A stretch of 64,000 nucleotides of DNA from Amaranthus tricolor (lineage: Eukaryota > Streptophyta > Magnoliopsida > Caryophyllales > Amaranthaceae), in contig NC_080047.1 of the NCBI RefSeq assembly GCF_026212465.1, positions 44,240,059-44,304,058 on the forward strand. Direction: 5' to 3'. Each line of letters starts with the position of its first letter. Within the stretch, counting starts at the first letter, position 1. Of the stretch, positions 1 through 11,900 are shown in pieces. The translations under genes and the position numbers were made by a program. A model generated the notes under the pieces. It was not told the DNA's origin and did no database searches. It was given only the letters and a program-made list of their open reading frames with translations.

Positions 1-1270
1 CGGTCTGGTCTGGTTTGACAGAAAAATCAGACCAGACCAGAAATTCCGGTCTGGAAATTTTCCAGACCAGACCAGACCAGTCAAGAGACCAGACCAGACC
101 GTTCTAGAACGGTCTGGTCTGGTCTGGTCTACGGTTTTTTTTTTTTTTTTTGTATTTTTTTAATTGAGTGAAAATCTAAGATAAACGATAATCTGTAAAC
201 AAAATACATCATCAACATATTGACATTCAACATATCAAACGAGTAATACCAACATATTAACATTCAACATTCAACATAATTAGCAATTTAACATTCAGAA
301 TTTCAGAATGTTGATTCTTCCAATACTAGAAATCTACAATCAAACAAAATGGTGATTATTCAAAATTCCAATCAAACCCTAAAACTGAAAATTAAGCAAT
401 TACACATGTTAAACATAAAACAGAAGTCAACAAACGGTTAGATTTAATATCAGTTGCTATATCATGTTCACGGGAATTGACTGTGAAATATATGTGAATT
501 ATATTCTTGTATGATTGCTTAGTAATTGTCAAGATTGCTTAGATTTAATATCAGTAATACCAACATAGTCAAGATTGCTTAGTCAAGTTGTAACACAGAC
601 CACCAATTATTAACATAAAATGCCAAATTGTCAATGGAGGATGAAATGGAGGATGCCAAACAAAAACCCTAAAAATCAAAAACTGATAAAAAAACCCTAA
701 AAATCAAAAAAATCAACCAATATACTTACATTACGAGATTCTACACTTGATTCCGTGGTGAATGGTGAGATTGGAGAATGAAGATTGGAGGACTGTCGAC
801 TTTGAAGCTTGAAGGAGGCGTCTTTGAAGGAAGCAGAGGCGTCTGGCGTCTTTGAAGAGAGGTCGATGGGTTGAAGCTTGAAGAGTTGAAGGAAGCGAGG
901 CGTCTTTGAAGGAGGTCGATGGGTAGAAGCTTGAAGAGTTGAAGGAAGCGAGGCGAGGCTGTGCAGGAGGCGAGGTCGAGGAAGAGAGGAGAATGGGAGA
1001 AGGCGAGGAATGAGAGAGGAGGCGAGGAATGGGAGAGGCAGCCAGCAGGAATCACGACTAGTTGCCCTAATCCCCTAAAATTTGATTTTATTACGGTTTT
1101 CCGGTCCGGTCTGGTCTGAAAATTTTAAAACCGGGACCGGACCGTTTTGGATTACGGTCTGAAAAAAAAAACCAGACCAGACCATTTAGACCGTAGACCA
1201 GACCAAATATTAAATTTACGGTTTGGTCCGGTTTGGTTTACGGTTTAGACCAAATCGTGTTCAGCCCTAG
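1..1270. mobile_element. Non-autonomous DNA transposon with GGTCTGGTC subterminal repeats (left end outside window)
   Basis: Positions 1-135 and 1085-1260 are dense in GGTCTGGTC and its complement GACCAGACC, in both orientations. The right boundary appears to be the CAGCCCTAG end near 1270. Such opposed clusters of short subterminal repeats around a non-coding core are typical of hAT or similar DNA transposons. The left end is outside the window, so no target duplication can be checked. The core (about 740-1060) has no recognisable transposase. Confidence 0.6.
845..951. repeat. Two tandem units of about 54 bp inside the GGTCTG element
   Basis: A unit beginning GGCGTCTTTGAAG and ending GAAGGAAGCGA occurs at 845-898 and again at 899-951 with few differences. 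A degenerate, shortened form precedes it (about 815-844). The minus-strand open frame here (741-1055) owes its length to this repetitive serine/proline/leucine-rich composition and matches no family I know. Confidence 0.7.
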
Positions 1271-3370
1271 TTGTCATAAATATCTTTCTAATTTTTTTTT
1301 CTTTTTCCTAATTTTTTTTTATCCTAGTTGTACTTTAGTTTACACTCGAACATATTTGGACCACTTAAACCTTGACATTTGGTTGGACATTTGAAATAGT
1401 GCAATGTGAAATTTAACAACTCTTTTAATTAGTTGTATGATTTATGTCTCAAAGATTGGACCGAGAACAAATTTATTTTGATGATCAATCACTTATTTTA
1501 CAATGATACTATAAAAAATTCAAAGGTAAATTTAAAACAAAATCAAATGATGTGGTTAATATTTAAAAATTTATACTTAAGGAGGTTTGAATCCAAGTTA
1601 ATACGCTAAATTTTCTATCTACTTAACCAGCACATATGATTTTATATATAAGAATAATATTATCATTTGACATTATTCATTAACCTTGAATCTGCGCCTG
1701 GTAGATTTACACTTGTAAGTCATTGTAACTCGCACAACTTTAACATAAAGTTATTTTCAATTAGGGAAAATACGGATATTCAGCAAACAAATGTTTGAAT
1801 TACGAGGTTATATCTTATTACAACGTTTGAATTTTCATAGTTTCTTAAAAGTTATAAGTTTATTTTTTATTAATAGCAATAACCTTCAATGTAATTATAT
1901 ATCGTCTTTCTCAATCTCAAAAAAAATAATCATCTTTCTTTTTAAAAAAAATAACGTTTAGGTAAATTGGTTTTTGTAAGTGGAAAATACAAAAGAAAAA
2001 TCATTCAATTGAAAGAATTTATTATTAAAAATCAACAAAAAAAATTATCCAGAAAGTCTTTTGTAAAACTGTTGATGAGCTCATATAATTAGTCAATTTT
2101 TTTAATTGATCACTTTAAGATTGTAAGTAATCACTTAAATATTATAAATGGTCACTCTAACATTATAAAAACCTAATCACTTTAATATTGTAAGTAATCA
2201 CTTTAAAACAATAAATATATATTAGATCAGTCCAATAAAAATAGTCTGACCGAGAAACCATTCCATTCCAAAATCGGTGAAATTCATTTTATGGACTAGT
2301 GAGAGTCAATGGCATCTTACATATCTACACAAACATCTTTTTTGATATTACCTTTTCCATTCATCTATTTCCTTTTCATATTGATTTATTTTAAATTCCC
2401 ATTCCTTTGTCCTTTGATTTTATAAGATATTCAATCAATTTTTTCTTTTCTTTCCTTTTACTTTTGATTTTTTTTTTGAAAATCTTGATTTTGTTAGATA
2501 TCCAATTTGATTTGTATTTCAATCCTCCCTTTTTGTCCTGATTGTATCATATATTCAAATGAATTATCTTGATTTTACAAAATGATTAAACGATTTATTC
2601 GTTTTTTTTATTGTCACGTCAGCAAATAACCTGATATTCCAGTCGCTAACAAGTAAAAGTTTGTTGAATGAGACTAAGTTTAAAGTTCATCATAGCGTAT
2701 ACACATACATAAAATTCAACATGATAAACTATTTCTGGTCAAAATTTGACATGTTATATGCAATTTTTAGTTTAAACTGAAGTTTTCTTATGAGTTGAAT
2801 TTCCCAAAAAACCCTAGATTGTTTATGAGAATAGATCAATCATGTGACGTGTAAATGACTTCTACATTTGTTGGTTCCGACTTCGTTAGTTATACAGTTG
2901 ATGTACAGTATAATTATGATAGTTCAAACTGAAGTTTTTCTATGAATTGAGTTTTCCGAGAAATTCTGAATTACTGATAATAATTATAAACCAATAACAA
3001 AATGCATTACAATTAATTGCATTACTATACAAAATGTAATTTTAAGACTTATTATCATTTGCGGATTTTAGGTTAGCTAACTAGTTGGGATACTTTTTTT
3101 CACTTTTATTCTTGTAACATGAGTTTAATTCTCACCATCTATTAAAATAATTAATTTTCTCTATGTCTTTGTATAGATTCTCCAGATACAAAATAACTCA
3201 TTATATCATCGAAGAATTTTAAATAAATCATAAAAGATTTTACCTAATTTTTTATTCAAATATATTTTTAAAAAAATAGTGAGGTGGGGCATGCACTTTT
3301 ACCACCTCAACACAACATTTTGCCGATAGGATTCACTCTCCTTAAATTGGTTTTCTAGTCAATCTTTTCT
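1271..3370. other. AT-rich spacer upstream of exportin-7
   Basis: No open frame of coding quality and no RNA gene is visible. Positions 2090-2285 resemble the repeat at 25760-25960 (runs of ATCACTTTAAGATTGTAAGTAA followed by ATAAATATATATT and a CCAATA motif), so part of the spacer is an old repeat copy. The rest is low-complexity AT-rich sequence. Confidence 0.6.
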
Positions 3371-3374
3371 TCTC

Positions 3375-3515
3375 TATATAAACTTCAAATAGTCCATTTT
3401 AGTAGGTTTCTTTTCTTTTTGCCCTTGTTCATTTTCTCTCATTGATTCTGATAAATAGCCTGAAATCCTTGATCAGTTGCTCATTAATCCAATTGAACTT
3501 CCCGCTGTTCAATTT
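3375..3515 (+). promoter_or_regulatory. Probable exportin-7 core promoter and first non-coding exon
   Basis: TATATAAA at 3375-3382 is followed by a pyrimidine-rich leader-like stretch that ends at a good splice donor (TTTGTAAGA, exon end 3515). The best matching acceptor before the start codon is TTGCAG at 5811-5816, which gives a second leader piece at 5817-5901. This implies a 2.3-kb intron in the 5' untranslated region. There is no transcript evidence; other leader exons in between are possible. Confidence 0.45.
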
Positions 3516-5901
3516 GTAAGACCATTTTTTGATTCACCCTTGTTTTTATGTTTTTGAATTTTGTTTATTCATCAATTTGTATGTGCACCAGCTTTGTAAA
3601 AAATTAAATTCAAGAAATACCCGTCAAAGAAATCGAAAATGGGAGATGGGTTTTTGCTGCTTGTGAAATTTAATTAAAATGTGAGGCAATAGCGAATAAA
3701 GAACAAGAATAAAATCACAATTTTTATTTATACCCAATAAATTTGTGCAATAAATGATTCAATTGAACACTTGATTGATGGTTTTAATACTGATTAATGC
3801 ATAGTTTGCTCTTTGAGTGGATTAAGTAAACCTGTGAAATGAATGATCATGATTGAAAATTCTCATCAAAGATGTACGTGGGAATAATCAAAATGTTTTG
3901 CTTGCAAGTGGGTTGAAGTTAATTTGGATTTTTTATTGTATCAAACATGCTATGGTTGGTGATGTTAATTCTATGTGATTTATTGATTATTATCTTTAGG
4001 GTTTAAAATGTGTCTGACTTTGCTTTTTTTTTTTTTTTTTCTTTTTTCTTTTTTTGCTATGGGGGGAAGGTGCTATTATTTGAGGAGGAATCCTTCCTTT
4101 AGCGTAGGTGATGTACACCACTCCATTGATATTTCATCTATGAAGTAATATGTGAAGCCTTGAAAGAAAAACAATTCAAGAATTTTTTGGTAAAAAGCTG
4201 ATCAAGAGGTTTATGTATATTATCTCTTGCTTGGATTAATGTTTATTTGCTCTCTCTCCTCACTAGATATAGTTCATAAAGAATTTGTCTATTCTCGATT
4301 GAGTTTATTGGTTTCCGATATAATGGAATATGAAAAAAAATAAAATTATTCACCTGCGTTTCTCATTGGTTAAAGTTGCAGATTGTGTTTGATATCAAGG
4401 TTCAATTGAAAATGGCCTCTTTGGGTGAGGTTGCATAGATGCAACCCCACAAATTCTTCTTAGGTCGGAGCCACTTCTTGGCATTCGGGTAATAGAATCT
4501 ATCAAAAAATCTGATGAAGATTATGTGTTAAAATAATAAAATTTTTGCTTCAAAGAAGTATTGTCACACTAATAAACATTAGATTGAGGAGCATCCTGAA
4601 ACAGTGAAATTTCCTCGTGCGTTAGTTGTTAGTGGTTTGGTCTTATTTTCATAGTGCAATAGAGTTTCATACGGGTTGAGTTTTTGTGATTTGACTCGTT
4701 TCACTTGCTGTTTAAGTACTCAAAGTATGTTTTCCGAGCACCTTAAAGCTAGCTATACATGTAATGCACCTCCAGGCAAATTAAGCTCATTCTCTTCTAT
4801 AGAGTTTCACTTCTTTGATCACCATTCTGTTTTGCACATTGAGCAATTATTTTAGATTGATTAAAGAGGCTAAGCTCTTGTATTGCACATTGTGGGGGGC
4901 CAATATTGTGGAAAATTTTAGTATTTTCCGTACAAATGATTGATCACGTTCTTGAATCTCAAGATGAGTTGAGTTCAAATTAGCTATAAAGGAGATAATG
5001 GTTGTTGTGTATTTATACTGTTGCCTTTAGCTCATTTAGCACATGATAATGAATGAGATTTATCTCCAATACCGTTTCAGTGCTTGATATTGCAGAAAAC
5101 TCAAAGTACGTTATATTTATCATGGTGTACTTCGTACCCTTCTTTATGGTCAAATACTTTATATATTTTGGATATTCTAGAGATTTGGTGCATTTGCCGC
5201 TAATTTTCCATTTTTTTTCGCGTGATGCTAGTTTTCCATTTTCTTAGTGCCCAATCCTAGCTGTTTTATTGCATGCTATATTCGTGCATTTTCTGTTTCA
5301 TTGCTAATGACAAATTGTCATGTGGGTTTTTGTTGTGGTTAGTTTGGGCATCATGTTTTGGAATTGATTTTCTTCTATGTAAAGATTTCTGGGCTCTCTC
5401 CTTTAACATTATAAATGGATTGATATCTATATTAATGCTGTTCTGTATCTTTTTTCAGATCAGCTGCGCTCTTCTCTGACCGTTATTTTTTGGTTCATTC
5501 GTTCAGACAACTGGATGGCTCTTTTAGTTTAAGTTGTAATTAATTTTTCAACTCATCCTGTAAGGCTGTAACACCAAATATTGTCATTCATTAAACTATT
5601 GGATGCTCTTATGTATCTATATCTGTGAAATTGAGCAGAAGCTATTCCATATGTATGCATTTTTATTCTATATAATCAAGCTTTATGCATTTACTTAAAA
5701 GAGTAAAGCTTTTTTTTAGTAGTGTTAATGAGCTTTACCTTACCGTTATTCTAATTCTGGCTTCATTAATTCTTTACATCTGGAGACATTTCTTGGATTT
5801 GGTGATAAACTTGCAGATTTCGCGCAGCGTTCTTCGAGAAACAAGAGAACACAATAGAAAATTACCTGCTTGGTTCTTCGAAAACTTGATATATTGCTTT
5901 C

Positions 5902-8900
5902 ATGGAAAACTTGGCTCAGCTGGAAGCATTGTGCGAGATACTTTACAATTCACAAGACTCATCTGAGCGAGCTTATGCTGAGAACACTTTGAGATGCTTC
6001 ACACAGGATACCAACTCCATGCCACAGTTGGAATACATACTTGAGAATGCAAGAAACCCATATGCAGTTTTATTTGCTAGTTCAAGTTTATTGAAGCATG
6101 TCACTGAAAATAGGCTCCCTTTGCAGCTACGCCTTCAAATTCGTAATTTTTTCCCACTTCATTTTGTACCGTGAATACTTTTTGTTTACTTCTATTCCTT
6201 ATTGTTACTATCTAGAAGTTAGTCTCGAAAACCCAAGAAAACGATTAAACACAGTAGGTGTTGAGTCAGCTGATTTGAGATGTAGTATTAGATTTGCATT
6301 GTTGGGTTTTGTTACTCTTTGGAGAGGATGATATAAACATGTAATTTCATTGTTTTTCTCCCTTCTGTTGTATTTTGATATACTTTGGAACTTTATCCTC
6401 TTGTTTTTCTAATTTGACATGTGTGACTTTTATCTGAAGGCAATCACGTTGTAAATTATCTGGCTTCTAGAAGTGCCAACTTGGAGCATTTCGTTATGAC
6501 GTCGTTGATTCAACTTTTGTGTCAAGTGACAAAATTTAGCTGGTTTGATGATGACAAATTCCCTGAGCTTGTTAATGATGTTGTGAACTTTTTGAACCAG
6601 GTTAGTGAACTGAAATAATCTCATATATCTGTGGATCGATGTATAACTTGCTGCGTAACATATGCTTCGTGTTAAAGTGGTTTACGTTGTTTTTATGCTT
6701 CAAAAGTTGCAACAGTAACTTTTAGCCTTGATGGCTTTCCAATAAAATTGGATTCATTTTATGGTCTTTGCCAAATTGTGTAGCAGGGAGTCGCTCATTG
6801 TGCAATTGGATTGAAGATCTTGAATCAACTTGTGATTGAGATGAATCAGGTAAGTTTTTATCGAGTATGGTATCTAATTAATTTATGATTATTGCTTGTA
6901 TAAATCTATAGAGGGTAATATTTTTCCTTCATTGGTTTCATTTATTTTCGATTATTTATTGAATGTAGATGATCTTTAAATACATGAAGTCTTTGTTGGT
7001 TTGTACAGATTCTGACTATTAGGAGTTTAGTTTAGTTTATATAAGGATAGAATGTAGACTTAAATTGTGTGACTAAGTCTGGCAGCCGTGGCATTATAGT
7101 TTTTCATTGGGAATAATGCTTAATCATTTATGCAGGGTGCTGTATCTCAAACATTTAGCAACGTGCCTGTCAACTTGTTTATGTTGTATAAGATACTCTC
7201 ATCAATAAAGCAGGCAACTGCAGCTGTTAAGTAACAAAACAAGATATTCCCCCCTAATAATTCAAGGACCATAGTGGATGTTAGAATGTCATTTCTGATC
7301 ATTTTTACGAAAATTTCTGAACATTATTTATCTTCAAAAACTGTGATATTGTTTGGTAAATGTTAATTACAATTAGTAGAAGACAAAAATCCCTTAATAA
7401 AAATCTTGTCACTTATTGAATCATGACTATGAAATCATTGGGGATTTCACTACTTGCGTAAATTACTAGGTTGCAAAATTTAGAATTGGTGCGTAGTCAA
7501 TTGTGTGTGCCTCTTTGAGGACCCTTTGTAGCCTGTCATTTCAACTTTTAAGTAGGTTGTAAAATACGAAAGGAAAAACTTTCAGGAATTATTTTTGGTT
7601 TTCTTTTAATGGTGAGAAAGATATAATCATTTGCTGTGAGATATAGTATCTTCTATCCTTCCTAAAGTGGATGGCAGTTTGTCGATTGGGAGGTTTATGG
7701 AAATACATTGCTCGTTGCTAAAGTAGAGTTAATTGGAATGATATGCTCTGTGTTGCGTTGTGCCAATAGTAAGACGTGCTCAATTCTTCCTTTATCACGA
7801 GGTGACATGTAATATTGATGGGAGCCTTTTTGTTTTGTGTGGCATGGCAGCACTAGTGTTTTCCCTTGTTATATCTCTATGGGTTTTGCCATGGCCAAGG
7901 AGAGGCAGATATCGGGGCATAAAAATGTTATGGAAATTTTTTGTAACTTAATTGATAATTTTTTGTAGGCCAGATGACTCAAAATATAGAATATGATCGA
8001 AATTCATTATAATAACGTTGTTCAATTTGTCAAATAATTATTGTCTGTCTTGTTAAGTCATATTACAATTCCTGACACAATCTTAGTACACATAGTCCAG
8101 AAACTTAATGAATGCTGTTGTGTTTCCAGATTTTTAACCAGCTTGTCTCATTCCATTCTTGTGCTTGTAGCTTTAGTATTTTGGCTATTGGATGGGATTG
8201 TTGATGTTCTGCAGGCTCACATGTATTGTCAGACTGTTGCTATTGTAGTAAATCAAATATTTGTAGTTGCTATCCTGGATTTAATGTCACTTGGAAGAAG
8301 AATCCATATGGATCACCATTGGAAGTTTGGAACTGATATATTAGTTCATGTAGCCGATCCAATCTTTTGGGATAAGGCTCTGGCATTGTTGTTGTATCCT
8401 GGGTTTAGTGGTACATAATATGTCATCGGTGGAATAAGTTAAGTTCTTTTGATGTTAGTTATGAAGATTGATTGTTAAGATTTCTTCTTGCGTCAACATC
8501 TGTATCTTACTAATTGGAGCTACAAAATCTTTCCAATTGCAGTCAACTCCAGGACTAACATTGACACAAAATCGGAAGGTGGCAACGAAGTTCAAAGACC
8601 ATGCACTTCTCCAAATTTATGGAATATCTGTTACATCATTGCTTAGACTAAAAACTGATGGTAATGAGCTAAGTACTTTCGACATTGTGCAGGCATTAGT
8701 TTCGCATGTTATCTATTTCATATATCTTCAACCAACAGTTTCTTTGTTTTTGTAGCTCAACAGAAGTTGCAGGAGTTGGCTCTTTCACTTTCTCTACAAT
8801 GTTTATCTTATGATTTTAATGGAACATCAATTGATGAAAGCTGTGATGAAACTGGTGCCAATCAGGTATATCAAATTGTGTAAAGTAGTTACTTTTGTTC

Positions 8901-11900
8901 TAAGCTCTGGTGATTTTCCATCAACCTTTTTTTCCAATGGGTGACAGATTCCACTCTCCTGGAGATCAATCATTGAGGAACCCTCTACAGTGCAAATATA
9001 TTTTGATTATTATGCAATCACCAGCCCTCCTCTGTCAAAAGTAGTAAGTACACTTGAGTCTCACCTAAACAACTTTGTTTTGCAGGGAGTAGAAAATCGT
9101 ATAGCTTGTGTTAATTTACTTGACGATGATAATCAAAAATCTGTAAATCCTCCTTTGGAATTGAGTTTCTCACCATGGTATCTATGAACATATGTGCCCT
9201 CTGTGTGAAACATGGATTTGGTTGTCGCGTATAATTTCATTGTTCGTGGAGGTGGGTTTTCACTTTATATACTCATAGTGTAAAGTTTGATGAATTGATT
9301 TTAGCAAGTGGTTGTACTTGCTTGTATTTACAGGCTTATGTGAGTATATGTAGTATTTTTTTATTGACACAAATGCATTTATAAATGTGAGCTGATGACT
9401 GAATATTTTGTATCAAGGCTTTGGAGTGTCTAGTGCGCTTGATATGTACTAGAAGAGGTTTATTCACAAGCAATACCACACGTATGCAATTTCTAACTTT
9501 GTGCATGATGGGAACAAAGGATATCCTGGAGACCGGGAGAGGTTAGTTCACTGATCAATGTTTTCAAGTCTTCATATTTTCTGTCCCTGTAATACGCAGA
9601 CTGTTTGTAAACTCTTCTTTACTTCCTGTTCAATTTGCAATTGTAGTTATGTCTTGAGTCAAATCTGGATATTGTAGGCCGTGACTTGTTCCATCACTTT
9701 GTGAAGTCGAGGATGGATCCACAAACAACATTTTACCTAATTTTTTCTATTTTCCTTTATTCTCTCTTTCTTAATCTTTCCGTTGTAGGAGGCTGGGAGC
9801 CATTTGGGGTTAATAAATCCTCAGAGCACGAAGTTCTCATGCTACCAGTGGAACTTAAAAGAATAAACTTCTCTCTCAGCACTATGAGGTAGCTGTCTGC
9901 CACCTACAACCTTAGCTATTTTTTCTACCCCCTTCTTACTTTACATCCCCCACCAGCCACTGTAACCCGTATCTTATCACAGGGGTCCCTTCCTTTTCTT
10001 CTCTAAGTAAAGGCATCACCGTCCCTATATTCTCACCAAGGACACCTTAATCCGTATCGTGTGTTTCATTCACATCATTTAAGTCACTTTAGTACCGAAA
10101 TCACCTATTAAAACCTACATTTAAATTGGAGAGGAGAGGGGTGGGGTATACCTTATTCTTGTACTAGAATTAATCATGTTCTGGAGAAAAAGTGAATTGA
10201 TTGTGTTGGCGGTGTCTTCAGCTTTGTTTTATGAGCAAACATGGAAGTCAAGGAATTCAAAGCATTTAGTTGTGAGTCAAAGCTGCATTTTGTTCGTGCA
10301 GGTGTGCCACATTGAGGGTGTGGTAGTGTTCAGGTGTTGTGTGTGGGTTAAGTTGTTGGTCTCAACTGTGCATTTGTGTCTATGGGGAATGCTTCGTCAA
10401 ATGGGTGGAGAGTGGGGGGTTAAAGTCAGAGATTAAGCTAGTGAGGGAGGGATGTGAGAGTGACCGAGGGAGGCATGGAGAGAGAGAGAGAGAGAGAGAG
10501 AGATAAATGATTATTGTACAAAGGCCGGAGAAGTGATGAATACCTTTTATTCCTGATAACTGTAAGGGTTTTTACATGTCAAACAATCTCGCAATCCTTG
10601 AGCTTCTATACTTCATTAATGTATCATATTCTCATAAATTATCGTTTGCCTTTTGTAGGGATGATCATAGATCTAGGACCTTATTGGACCCGCCCAGACT
10701 TGACCCTAATTGAGGATTCATGTCTCTTTTTTTCGAAACCTAATGGCTCTAGATTCAATAGAATATTGTTTGGGTCTGGGCGTCCCATACCCAATTCATG
10801 GCTAATTTTAGACTTATTTTAGATATATTTAGGCCCATTCTAATCTAGATTCAACCTATAGACCTACTTTAGACCTAATTACTAATTGGAGTATTGGGAC
10901 TTAAAACTATAAATATAGTGGTTTACAAATTGACGCTAAGACCCATTAATGACCCAGTTTAGATCCTAGACCTATTAGATCGGTTGCTTTGGGTTTAAGG
11001 ATTTCAGACCCTATGGGTTTGGCTCTGGTTCCATTCAATATAAATGAGTCAGTTGGGTGTGACTTGACCCTACCCAGTCTCAAGCATAGTGCGAAAATGA
11101 GGACGCATCACCGTATCACGATTGTATTGTAAAGGTACATGAATTTACCGCGACCGAAATATAGGCCGCATTGACCGTGAACCGCGATATCCATTTTGTG
11201 ATTGTTATCGCGACCCTGAGCGAAACCGTATTTTTGCACTATGGTGTCGACCCATGTTCAAAACTAACCACAGCTTTAAAATTGATAGGCTACAACTCAC
11301 TTATGAATAAAATTTGAATGTTTATCTATAAATGCTGTAATATTCATAGAACAATAATTTTTTTGAAGTTTCCTCATGACCAAACCTAACCCCCAGCTCT
11401 AAAAATGATAGGCTACATTTCACTTATAAATAAAATTTGAATGTTTGTCTATACTGTTGTAATATTTATAGAACAAATATTTTTTTCAAGTTGATTGATA
11501 AGATTATAAATGAATGCTATTTTCAAAGTATGAAAGTTTTGATAACAAAGATCATTGTTGCCAGATTTTAAAATTGAGTAAGTATCAACTTGGATTGATT
11601 GGACTAGCTGTAAATATAATTTACTCTAAATGCTATTAGCATTATCTGTTTAGGATGCACGAAGTGACATGATGTAATGTTGTCAATATGAAATCCTGTA
11701 TCCATACTAGGTATATTCAAATTAAAATGATAGCATTGAATTATATGAATTTTCAAGCCTTATAGGGTCTGGAATTTGTTCACTTTGTATATTGGGATTT
11801 TTGAAATCATTCTATAATTTCATTAGATTCTTTATGAAGCAGATATGACCTTAGAATATTGTTTACAGTTACTTTTTTGATAAACAGCATATTCATATAT

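Noticed and set aside
741..1055. 104-codon minus-strand frame
   Set aside because: Lies in a transposon core with tandem repeats; low-complexity Ser/Pro/Leu composition and no homology recognised.
7137..7234. Possible extra exportin-7 exon after TTTATGCAG
   Set aside because: It reads open for 32 codons then stops, has no suitable donor and does not resemble the family, while 8543 continues the conserved sequence directly.
8041..8418. Open frame of 125 codons in exportin-7 intron 3
   Set aside because: The frame does not start with ATG, has no domain, and exons 3 and 4 of exportin-7 join in phase across it.
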